Positions 1-5,582 of a DNA stretch of 12,717 nucleotides are shown here, piece after piece. Origin of the DNA: Chryseobacterium sp. (GTDB taxonomy: Bacteria; Bacteroidota; Bacteroidia; Flavobacteriales; Weeksellaceae). Numbering within the stretch: position 1 is the stretch's first letter; every line of letters begins with the position of its first letter. The notes under the pieces are model-generated. The model saw only the letters and a list, made by a program, of their open reading frames with translations. It ran no database searches and had not been told where the DNA came from. Location: positions 1 to 12,717 of the forward strand of contig RDDY01000385.1 in the NCBI GenBank assembly GCA_003852805.1, written 5' to 3'. The translations under genes were made by a program, and so were the position numbers.

Positions 1-977
1 TGTTCGGCATTTGCCTCCTCGTACAACACTCGGTAAACGGTTGAGATTATCGGCAGATCCAGTTGTTTTTCTTTTACGATATTGTAAATTCCGGCGGCGG
101 CATAATATCCTTCGGCCACCATATTCATCGACTGAATTGCCGACTTCACCGTATATCCTTTGCCGATAAGATTTCCCAAGTTCCGGTTTCGCGAGAACAG
201 CGAGTAAGCCGTTACCAAAAGGTCGCCCAAGTAGGCACTCTCGTTTACATCGCGTGGCGCTTCGTGGATGGCTTCCAAGAAATTCTCCATCTCTCGGATG
301 GCGTTGGAGACAAACACAGCATTGAAGTTATCACCGTACCCGAGGCCTGTTGCAATGCCCGCTCCGATAGCGTAGATGTTCTTCAGCACCGCACTGTATT
401 CGTTGCCCAAAACGTCTTTGCTGGTGTGCACCTTGATGAATGAGGACGCAAACAGTTCGCACAGGAAATCAGCGTCTTTTTCTTGGGTGGCGGCTATGGT
501 AAGGTAAGACAAGCGTTCCATGGCCACCTCTTCCGCGTGACACGGCCCGGCGATGACGGCCTGCTGCTCGTAACCGATGTTGAAGACATCGCGCAGATAA
601 TTGGCGACGATATCATTCTGTTCAGGTACAATCCCTTTGATGGCGGAGACAAAGATTTTACCCTTATATTCGGCCGTCATGTGACCGATGGAAGCGGGAA
701 GGTAAATGGAGGGCGTCGCCAGAACAATGATGTCGCAGTCGTTCACCAACTCATTGATGTCTGTGGTAATTCGCAGTTGATTGAGGTCAAAGCTGATGGA
801 TGTTAGGTACGTGGGATTGTGACCGCGATGCTCCAATGCACCTTTTACGTATTCATTGCGCACGTGCCAATAAATGAGGTCGCAGTTTTCCGTCAGCATT
901 TTGACAATGGCCGTTGCAAAGCTTCCGCTGCCTACCACGCCGACGCGTGCCGACCGTACATTTTCATTCTTTTCCAT
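1..977 (-). CDS. gpsA: NAD(P)H-dependent glycerol-3-phosphate dehydrogenase, 3' end beyond window
   Basis: Reads from an ATG at 975-977 leftwards for 325 codons and runs off the window without a stop, so only a short C-terminus is missing (family length about 330-340). The enzyme reduces dihydroxyacetone phosphate to sn-glycerol 3-phosphate in the cytosol, the first step of phospholipid backbone synthesis. Visible features are the N-terminal dinucleotide loop GSGSFATA (residues 16-23), AIKG (112-115), GPCHAEE (144-150), the catalytic-lysine region VLKN (K199), and the substrate-binding SRNR (262-265). The Cys-His in GPCHAEE replaces the more usual Ser-Phe; I recall this variant in Bacteroidota. 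It is the last visible gene of a run with tpiA and prmA, 42 bp after prmA. TpiA also acts on dihydroxyacetone phosphate, so the pairing makes metabolic sense. Confidence 0.95.
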   Translation of the reverse strand, partial: MEKNENVRSARVGVVGSGSFATAIVKMLTENCDLIYWHVRNEYVKGALEHRGHNPTYLTSISFDLNQLRITTDINELVNDCDIIVLATPSIYLPASIGHMTAEYKGKIFVSAIKGIVPEQNDIVANYLRDVFNIGYEQQAVIAGPCHAEEVAMERLSYLTIAATQEKDADFLCELFASSFIKVHTSKDVLGNEYSAVLKNIYAIGAGIATGLGYGDNFNAVFVSNAIREMENFLEAIHEAPRDVNESAYLGDLLVTAYSLFSRNRNLGNLIGKGYTVKSAIQSMNMVAEGYYAAAGIYNIVKEKQLDLPIISTVYRVLYEEANAE

Positions 978-1019
978 AAGAAACAAGTTCTTTAACCTTA
1001 TAAAACTCTCGGCCGATTC

Positions 1020-1847
1020 TTACTTGTGAAGCAAGATACTGACCCACTCTTCGCGCTGAAGCTGCCGGACCGCAGTCAGACCGTTCTCTCTGCAAACCTC
1101 CAAAATATCATCCACATCAAAGAAACAAAGCCCCGACAGCAAGAGCGAGCCGCCGTCATTGAGAACGGATACGTATTTCGGGATATCGGAAATCAGAATA
1201 TTACGGTTGATATTTGCCAAAATGATATCGAAGTTTTCTGCTCCCAGCGCAGAAGCGTCTCCCATTTTGACCCGTACGTTGGTGCCGTTTCGCAGGACAT
1301 TCTCGGTAGAGTTTTCCACCGCCCATTCGTCGATATCGATAGCCAAAACATCTGCCGCACCGCGCATCTTTGCAAAAATGGCAAGGACCGAAGTACCGCA
1401 GCCCATGTCCAATACATATTTGTCTTGGAAGTCCATGTCCAGCATCTGCCGAATCATAAGATAAGTTGTGGCATGGTGGCCCGTACCAAAAGACATCTTG
1501 GGTTGGATGATGATTTCGTACGGCGCTCCGTCGGGTTCATGAAACTCGGCCCTGATTTGCACCTGGTTTTCAATATTTATCGGACTGAAGTTTTTCTCCC
1601 ACTCCTCGTTCCAATTGATATTCGGCATTTCCGAGAAACTGTATTCCACCCGAACCTCGGAATGATTGAGCAGCGGTGTTTCTTTCAGCTCGGCTTCATC
1701 ATAGCGCTCTTTCGGGATGTATGCCAGTATACCGTCGTGCTCTTCGGTGAAACTGTCGAAACCGCATTCCATCAATTCTGCCATCAGAATCTCCGACCAC
1801 GGCTGCGGAGGATTTACAGTAAAGCGAAATTCCAGATAGGTTTGCAT
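1020..1847 (-). CDS. prmA: Ribosomal protein L11 methyltransferase
   Basis: A 275-residue protein, close to the family length. PrmA uses S-adenosylmethionine to methylate ribosomal protein L11 in the cytosol. The N-terminal third (about 1-95) is the substrate-recognition part. The methyltransferase part shows FGTGHHATTYLM (120-131, the conserved FGTG.H.TT motif), the SAM-binding stretch VLDMGCGTSVLAI (145-157), the acidic residues AIDID (169-173), and DIILANINRNIL (207-218), which matches the catalytic N-I-N loop. The SAM loop reads GCGTSV where many homologues have GCGSGI. The ATG at 1845-1847 lies 18 bp after the tpiA stop, so the two are very likely co-transcribed. The long open frame on the opposite strand is a shadow. 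Confidence 0.95.
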   Translation of the reverse strand: MQTYLEFRFTVNPPQPWSEILMAELMECGFDSFTEEHDGILAYIPKERYDEAELKETPLLNHSEVRVEYSFSEMPNINWNEEWEKNFSPINIENQVQIRAEFHEPDGAPYEIIIQPKMSFGTGHHATTYLMIRQMLDMDFQDKYVLDMGCGTSVLAIFAKMRGAADVLAIDIDEWAVENSTENVLRNGTNVRVKMGDASALGAENFDIILANINRNILISDIPKYVSVLNDGGSLLLSGLCFFDVDDILEVCRENGLTAVRQLQREEWVSILLHK

Positions 1848-1865
1848 AATGCAGATGCGCTTGTA

Positions 1866-2624
1866 TTAATTAAAAGCTTCGATGATCTTGGAGAAATCGG
1901 CAATATCCAAAGCTGCACCGCCGATCAATCCGCCGTCGACATCGGGTTGAGCAAAGATTTCTTTTGCGTTGTCGGGCTTCACGCTGCCGCCGTACAGGAT
2001 GGAGATTTCGTCTGCCACTTCATCACCGTACTTGCCCGCGATGAAGCTGCGGATGAATTTATGGATCTCTTGTGCCTGCTCGGGCGTGGCGGTCTCGCCG
2101 GTTCCTATCGCCCAAACCGGTTCGTAGGCTATCACTACCTTTTTTATCTCGTCGGCCGTAAGTCCGAACAGTGCGGTTTCGGTCTGAAGCTTTACCACTT
2201 CCAGATGCTGGCCGGCTTTCCTTTGGTCCAAATTTTCGCCGTTGCAATAAATAGGCGTTAATCCGTTGTCCAGCGCTGCTTTTATTTTCAGCGCGCAATT
2301 CTCATCCGTTTCTCCATGATACAGCCGGCGCTCACTGTGACCGATGATCGATCCGTCTGCATGCACGGAGAGAAGCATCTCGGCGGAAATTTCCCCCGTA
2401 TAAGCTCCCGAGCTGTGCGCCGACATATCCTGCGCCATTACTTTGATGTCTTCCGCATCAAATACATTGCGAGCCATGAGCAGATACAGCGTCGGCGGAG
2501 CCACGGCTATTTCACAATTTACGGTGTTGTGCTTTTTATATTCCAGCAGTTGAAACATCAATTCTTGCGCCTCGGGAAAGGTTTTGTTCATTTTCCAGTT
2601 GCCGGCAACAATATTTTTTCTCAT
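1866..2624 (-). CDS. tpiA: Triose-phosphate isomerase
   Basis: A complete 252-residue TIM-barrel enzyme that interconverts dihydroxyacetone phosphate and glyceraldehyde 3-phosphate in glycolysis and gluconeogenesis. The active-site residues are all present: Lys in NWKMN (K11), His in GHSERR (H96), Glu in AYEPVWAIGTG (E168), and the phosphate-binding loops YGGSVKP (211-217) and GGLIGGAAL (231-239). A small oddity is CNGE (127-130), where most homologues have a hydrophobic residue in place of Asn. It starts at an ATG (2622-2624), 33 bp downstream of the TerB-like gene and 18 bp before prmA, inside one leftward run. Homopolymer A/T tracts fill the short upstream gap; I see no separate promoter there. 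Confidence 0.97.
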   Translation of the reverse strand: MRKNIVAGNWKMNKTFPEAQELMFQLLEYKKHNTVNCEIAVAPPTLYLLMARNVFDAEDIKVMAQDMSAHSSGAYTGEISAEMLLSVHADGSIIGHSERRLYHGETDENCALKIKAALDNGLTPIYCNGENLDQRKAGQHLEVVKLQTETALFGLTADEIKKVVIAYEPVWAIGTGETATPEQAQEIHKFIRSFIAGKYGDEVADEISILYGGSVKPDNAKEIFAQPDVDGGLIGGAALDIADFSKIIEAFN

Positions 2625-2657
2625 GGTGGTTAGTTTTTTTTTGATTTTTTTAATGCT

Positions 2658-3005
2658 TTATAAATTGCAAGTACTCTTCAGGATTTCCAAGTATTCGTCT
2701 TCGCGCGGATCCAGCTCGCCATCTGCGCCTACCAAGGCTTGAGCAAATTCAAAGAAGTTTTTTCTTTCTTCCTCGGTAGAATCTTCGCAGAAGCATTGAG
2801 CGTGAAAAGTAAAATGGTCGCGCCATTCAAAAGGCTGCAAGGCCGCAATTTTTTCCATTTCATCATCGAGGTTCATACGAAACGGAAACTCGGTTGCCAT
2901 ATAATCTTTGATGACGAGTTCTTCGTCTGCGTTGAATTTATAATCTACCATCGAGAGGATCATCAGCAGATGGTAACCGGCGATTGATTTATTGGATTTT
3001 TGCAT
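2658..3005 (-). CDS. TerB-like small cytosolic protein
   Basis: A 115-residue acidic, all-helical-looking protein with no signal peptide or membrane segment. The opening (HLLMILSMVDYKFNADEE, residues 12-29) and the later ALVGADGELDPREDEYL (89-105) look like the two acidic helix-loop elements of the TerB/tellurite-resistance-like fold (A.ADGE...E...L), which is thought to bind metal through acidic residues. Most such stand-alone proteins are uncharacterised and the tellurite name should not be taken as function. It lies between the DUF1599 gene (60 bp upstream) and tpiA (33 bp downstream), all in one direction, so it is probably co-transcribed with housekeeping genes. Family assignment is by motif impression only. 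Confidence 0.75.
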   Translation of the reverse strand: MQKSNKSIAGYHLLMILSMVDYKFNADEELVIKDYMATEFPFRMNLDDEMEKIAALQPFEWRDHFTFHAQCFCEDSTEEERKNFFEFAQALVGADGELDPREDEYLEILKSTCNL

Positions 3006-3065
3006 CGTTATCAGTTTTTCAAGTTAAACAATTGGTTTTGCCAGCGCTTTCAATAACCTTGCCGG

Positions 3066-3614
3066 TTAAGCCTTGGTTGCCTCATTTAGTTTAATCAAAC
3101 AAAAAACCGCGTAGTTCAACATATCAAAATAGTTGGCGTCCAGCCCTTCCGAAACCAGCGTAATCCCTTGGTTGTCCTCTATCTGCTTGGTGCGCAAAAC
3201 TTTTTGGAAGATAAGATCGGTGATGGAACTGATGCGCATATCTCGCCACGCTTCGCCGTAATCGTGATTTTTGTTTTGCATCAGCTGTTTTGCAGAAGCG
3301 GTCAGCAAGTCGTAGCGTTGCATTATCGTTGCCGGGTCTGCGTTCAGTTCTTGCTGCACGCCGTCTTCCAATTGTATCAGCGCGATAACGGCGTAGTTTA
3401 CAATGGCAACAAACTCTGCCCGATCGTCTTCTTCTATTTTTCGCTCGGCCGTCATCTGCAACGTCCGGATCCGGTTGACCTTTATGTAAATTTGGTCCGT
3501 GACAGACGAAGGCCGCAGCACACGCCAGGCGGCTCCGTAATCCGAGAGTTTTTTGGAAAACAAATCTCGGCACTCGGCAATAATTTCGTCAAACTGTTGA
3601 TCTGTATTTTGCAT
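3066..3614 (-). CDS. DUF1599 protein with two tandem domain copies
   Basis: A 182-residue cytosolic protein. The sequence is an internal duplication: residues 11-83 and about 103-177 share the pattern K..DYG.AWR..R.SS.TD.I..KV.R, followed after a variable stretch by NYAV..LI.L (DYGAAWR at 25-31, DYGEAWR at 118-124; SSVTD at 36-40, SSITD at 129-133). This is the DUF1599 family, which I believe was later linked by gene context to nucleotide or base modification; no reaction is established that I know of. The repeated Asp, Arg and Lys positions suggest a phosphate- or nucleotide-binding fold made of two pseudo-symmetric halves. The gene is divergent from folP across 90 bp and heads the run leading to tpiA. 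A good TAnnTTTG -7 element lies 16 bp upstream of the ATG at 3612-3614. Confidence 0.85.
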   Translation of the reverse strand: MQNTDQQFDEIIAECRDLFSKKLSDYGAAWRVLRPSSVTDQIYIKVNRIRTLQMTAERKIEEDDRAEFVAIVNYAVIALIQLEDGVQQELNADPATIMQRYDLLTASAKQLMQNKNHDYGEAWRDMRISSITDLIFQKVLRTKQIEDNQGITLVSEGLDANYFDMLNYAVFCLIKLNEATKA

Positions 3615-3630
3615 AAGCAGCGTTCAGCGC

Positions 3631-3638
3631 CAAAGATA
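3631..3638 (-). promoter_or_regulatory. Candidate -7 element for the DUF1599-tpiA-prmA-gpsA run
   Basis: On the minus strand this reads TATCTTTG, a full match to the Bacteroidota primary-sigma -7 consensus TAnnTTTG, 16 bp before the start codon. No clear TTTG -33 element lies 19-21 bp further upstream (the position holds CCTG). It predicts a transcript starting around 3620-3626 with a very short leader. Prediction from the consensus only. Confidence 0.5.
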
Positions 3639-3669
3639 TTAAAAAGGCCGCAACCGTGCAGGAAGGGTT

Positions 3670-3700
3670 TTTGCGGGAAGGGACGGAAAAGGTATTTTTA
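3670..3700 (+). promoter_or_regulatory. Candidate folP promoter directly abutting the start codon
   Basis: TTTG at 3670-3673 and TATTTTTA at 3693-3700 are separated by 19 bp and fit TTTG-N19-TAnnTTTG except for the final base. The -7 element ends only four bases before the folP ATG, so if it is used the transcript would begin at or next to the initiator codon. Confidence 0.4.
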
Positions 3701-3704
3701 CGGC

Positions 3705-4529
3705 ATGGAATATACGCTGAATTGCCGCGGCAAACTGATCGACCTTTCGCGCCCCAAAATCATGGGAATCCTGAATCTGACGCCCGATTCTTTCTCGGAC
3801 GGCGGACGCTTCAACAATGCCTACGATGCCGTAACGCATACGGCAAAAATGCTGGAAGACGGCGCAGAGATTATTGACATCGGTGCGCAGAGCACACGCC
3901 CGAGAGCAGAATATCTGCCCGCAGCAGAAGAACTGAACCGGTTACGCGAACTGCTTCCGTTATTGCGTCGTGCATTCCCCGAGACGCTTTTTTCATTGGA
4001 CAGTTTTTATTCTGAAGTAGTGCGTTTCGGTGCCGATGAGGGAATCGATATCATAAACGATATTTCGGGCGGCAGTTATGATCCGGCCATGTTCCGCACC
4101 GTGGGCGAGGTGGCGCTGCCGTATATCCTGATGCACGTGAATGTGGGTTATGAGCAGATGCACAGGCAGAAAAGCCACGACGATATTCTTCTCAGCCTGA
4201 ACCGTTATTTCTTGGAGAAAATCCATGAATTGCACCGGATGAATGTGCATGACATTATCTTGGATCCCGGCTTTGGATTCGGTAAAACACTTGAAAATCA
4301 GCTGCAACTCATCGACGAATTCCAATACTTGGATTTCAACAAAAAACCATTGCTGGCGGGCATTTCCCGAAAATCGTTCATCTACAAACCTTTGGGCAAA
4401 GGCCCGTTGGAAGTCAACGCTGAAACTCAAAAATTACACCTGCGGCTGTTGCAAAAAGGTGCAAAGATCTTGCGCGTGCATGATGTGGCGGAAGCCGTGG
4501 AAACGGTTAAGCGTTTTAACACGCGGTAG
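3705..4529 (+). CDS. folP: Dihydropteroate synthase
   Basis: A 274-residue TIM-barrel enzyme that condenses dihydropterin pyrophosphate with p-aminobenzoate in folate synthesis; it is the sulfonamide target. Motifs in order: MGILNLTPDSFSDGG (20-34), IDIGAQSTRP (57-66; Ala-Gln replaces the common Gly-Glu), SLDSFYSEVV (97-106), NDISGG (118-123), MHV (143-145), DPGFGFGKT (187-195), GISRKSFI (219-226) and RVHD (257-260). I set the start at the ATG at 3705-3707 because the family motif begins 20 residues later; the frame stays open upstream to 3168, but that stretch is antisense to the DUF1599 gene and shows no family similarity. It is the only plus-strand gene here. Its stop codon (4527-4529) lies inside the left arm of a long palindrome. 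Confidence 0.96.
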   Translation: MEYTLNCRGKLIDLSRPKIMGILNLTPDSFSDGGRFNNAYDAVTHTAKMLEDGAEIIDIGAQSTRPRAEYLPAAEELNRLRELLPLLRRAFPETLFSLDSFYSEVVRFGADEGIDIINDISGGSYDPAMFRTVGEVALPYILMHVNVGYEQMHRQKSHDDILLSLNRYFLEKIHELHRMNVHDIILDPGFGFGKTLENQLQLIDEFQYLDFNKKPLLAGISRKSFIYKPLGKGPLEVNAETQKLHLRLLQKGAKILRVHDVAEAVETVKRFNTR

Positions 4530-4562
4530 GACCGTTGCTTGCAACGGCCCTACCGCGTGTTA
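4517..4562. terminator. 46-bp palindrome, probable bidirectional terminator between folP and the YkvA gene
   Basis: The outer arms 4517-4530 (taacacgcggtagg) and 4549-4562 are perfect 14-bp reverse complements. After one A/C mismatch (4531/4548) an inner stem ccgttg (4532-4537) pairs with caacgg (4542-4547) around the loop cttg. The hairpin contains the last codons and the stop of folP and ends at the stop codon of the converging gene (4563-4565). The T-runs on either side are weak (tattattt on plus, taaaac on minus), so the terminator role is inferred from position. The CTACCG...CGGTAG layout also resembles dispersed REP-type palindromes. Confidence 0.7.
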
Positions 4563-4919
4563 TTATTTCCGCATCAACAATTTATAATTCTCGATTTCTT
4601 TTGCGAGCCGCGCCACCACAAAACCAACAACAGCGATGTCGTCTGTCCAGCCGATCAATGGTAGAAAATCGGGAATGGCATCGATGGGCGAAACAACATA
4701 CAATATAGCACCGCCGATGGTGGCCATCGTAGCTTTGGAAACCTTGTATTTGCCCGAAACCGCATCTTTAAAAATGGCCAAGAGCAGATGGAAATCTTTC
4801 ATCCGGTCTTTCAGGTTAACCGATTTTTTCTCAGCTACCGCAACATCCTCGGTTGTCACCGAGTTATTGCTGAACTGTTTCAAAAACTGCAAAGCGCGGT
4901 CAAAGGTTCTTTTCTTCAT
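4563..4919 (-). CDS. YkvA/DUF1232 family membrane protein
   Basis: I use the ATG at 4917-4919, giving 118 residues. A TTG at 4941-4943 would add eight residues and overlap the upstream stop, but the extension (TPNTKLP) has no obvious value. The family hallmark Y..SPID.IPDF.P..GW.DD (about residues 76-96) is present, embedded in a hydrophobic segment (IGGAILYVVSPIDAIP) and followed by a second one (IAVVGFVVARLA). DUF1232 proteins are small and mostly uncharacterised; the proline- and Asp-rich hairpin probably sits at the membrane interface. The first half is charged and probably cytosolic. It converges on folP through a palindromic terminator and follows the 77-residue unknown by 20 bp, so the two likely form an operon. 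Confidence 0.85.
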   Translation of the reverse strand: MKKRTFDRALQFLKQFSNNSVTTEDVAVAEKKSVNLKDRMKDFHLLLAIFKDAVSGKYKVSKATMATIGGAILYVVSPIDAIPDFLPLIGWTDDIAVVGFVVARLAKEIENYKLLMRK

Positions 4920-4939
4920 GGGTAATTTGGTGTTAGGTG

Positions 4940-5173
4940 TCAATTCAGTTCGCGCAGTTTTTCGGCATATTCGGCAGAGAATAGTTCTTGGTCCTTTTTC
5001 AAAAGCTCTACGGTTTCAGGCAGTTGATAATTGAACAGTGGCTTGCTGTCTTCGATGAAGACGATTTCTTTCCTTTCACCATCGATCATTTGCGCAAATA
5101 TTTCCCACATGGATTGATCGCGCAATTTCAACAATTCAAAAAAAGCCTTGGCCTGAATCTCGACTGTTTTCAT
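4940..5173 (-). CDS. Unknown 77-residue protein
   Basis: I do not recognise a family. The product is soluble-looking and amphipathic, with helical stretches at residues 8-30 (FFELLKLRDQ...) and 52-75 (PETVELLKKDQELFSAEYAE) around a short beta-like segment (KEIVFIEDSKPLFNY). There is no cysteine, signal peptide or membrane segment. Support for a real gene: an ATG start, a full-match TATTTTTG -7-like element 5 bp upstream, the same strand as its neighbours, and a stop 20 bp before the YkvA-family gene. A protein this short could be a coincidence, but the open region is not antisense to any other gene. Confidence 0.65.
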   Translation of the reverse strand: MKTVEIQAKAFFELLKLRDQSMWEIFAQMIDGERKEIVFIEDSKPLFNYQLPETVELLKKDQELFSAEYAEKLRELN

Positions 5174-5178
5174 AAATG

Positions 5179-5186
5179 CAAAAATA
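5179..5186 (-). promoter_or_regulatory. -7-like element inside the terminator tail
   Basis: Minus-strand TATTTTTG matches TAnnTTTG exactly and lies 5 bp before the ATG of the 77-residue gene. No TTTG is found 19-21 bp upstream, where the terminator stem lies. It may be fortuitous because the tail is T-rich. Confidence 0.25.
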
Positions 5187-5210
5187 AAAAAACCGCTCCG
5201 AAGAGCGGTC
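5180..5210 (-). terminator. Intrinsic terminator after the copper chaperone-like gene
   Basis: On the minus strand the stem ACCGCTC-TTCG-GAGCGGT (5209-5192) has a 7-bp perfect stem closed by C-G around a UUCG tetraloop, an exceptionally stable RNA loop. It is followed by TTTTTTTATTTTTG. It lies about 66 bp beyond the stop of the chaperone-like gene and ends the copper module. The tail overlaps a TATTTTTG sequence at 5179-5186 that could serve as the -7 element of the next gene. Confidence 0.85.
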
Positions 5211-5275
5211 GGCTATTATGCGTATGCCAATACTGTGACAAAAGTTTCTATGAAATCTTAAACTTAACCTCCGGA

Positions 5276-5497
5276 TCAGCCGGCTAAGGTTTCTGCTTTA
5301 AAGCCTTTGCTTGTAATAATCTCGATTACTTCATTCTCGGTGATCCCTTTTGAATCTACCGTAAGAATTTTGTCGGCGTTGTCTGTATCCACATTCCAAG
5401 CGTAAATGCCTTCCGCGCTATCCAGATCAGATTTTACCTTTGACACGCAACCTCCGCAATTGAGATTGGTTTTGAACTTGAACTCTTTATTTTCCAT
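5276..5497 (-). CDS. Heavy-metal-associated domain protein, copper chaperone-like
   Basis: A 73-residue protein that is one complete HMA (ferredoxin-like, beta-alpha-beta-beta-alpha-beta) domain, the size of CopZ/Atx1 chaperones. The metal loop is NLNCGGC (11-17), with Cys14 and Cys17 as the CxxC pair; the usual GMTCxxC context is replaced by NLNC. The protein is acidic and has no signal peptide, so it is cytosolic. It follows copA in the same direction after an 84-bp gap, and that gap carries sequence blocks shared with the region before copA. The likely role is to bind Cu(I) and hand it to CopA or to the fused regulator. It could also be a generic HMA protein of other specificity; copper is inferred from the neighbour. 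Confidence 0.88.
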   Translation of the reverse strand: MENKEFKFKTNLNCGGCVSKVKSDLDSAEGIYAWNVDTDNADKILTVDSKGITENEVIEIITSKGFKAETLAG

Positions 5498-5519
5498 TGA
5501 TAATGCTTTATTTTTTTTT

Positions 5520-5582
5520 CAGTACAAAGCTCGGCGCAGCGCCGAAAGCCATTGTATTATTTAAGGTTTGAGTTGTAAGATT
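5520..5582 (-). promoter_or_regulatory. Candidate operator-promoter before the chaperone-like gene (copy Z)
   Basis: Minus strand, 5' to 3': block AATCTTACAACTCAAAC (5582-5566), 36 bp, then CTTTGTACTG (5529-5520), then an A-run and the start codon 22 bp on. The same two blocks stand before copA, the first differing at one of 17 bases, with a 39-bp gap. GAGCTTTG (5532-5525) fits the -7 consensus TAnnTTTG at five of six fixed bases. The -33 position holds ACAA rather than TTTG, as expected for an activator-dependent promoter. The first base of the upstream block falls in the copA stop codon. Confidence 0.55.

Noticed and set aside
1026..2261. 411-codon open frame on the plus strand
   Set aside because: It lies antisense across prmA and tpiA, both complete with all family motifs; its translation has no recognisable domain and an unlikely composition. 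A shadow of GC-biased third positions.
3168..3704. N-terminal extension of folP by 179 codons
   Set aside because: The extension is antisense to the DUF1599 gene, and the family N-terminus starts right after the ATG at 3705.
4920..4943. TTG start that would make the YkvA gene overlap the upstream stop
   Set aside because: The added residues are unlike the family and a normal ATG lies at 4917-4919; the overlap is possible but less likely.
5254..5269. AATCTTAAACTTAACC on the plus strand, resembling the copper operator block
   Set aside because: It needs gaps to align, lies on the opposite strand downstream of the chaperone-like gene, and has no partner CTTTGTACTG block at the right spacing.
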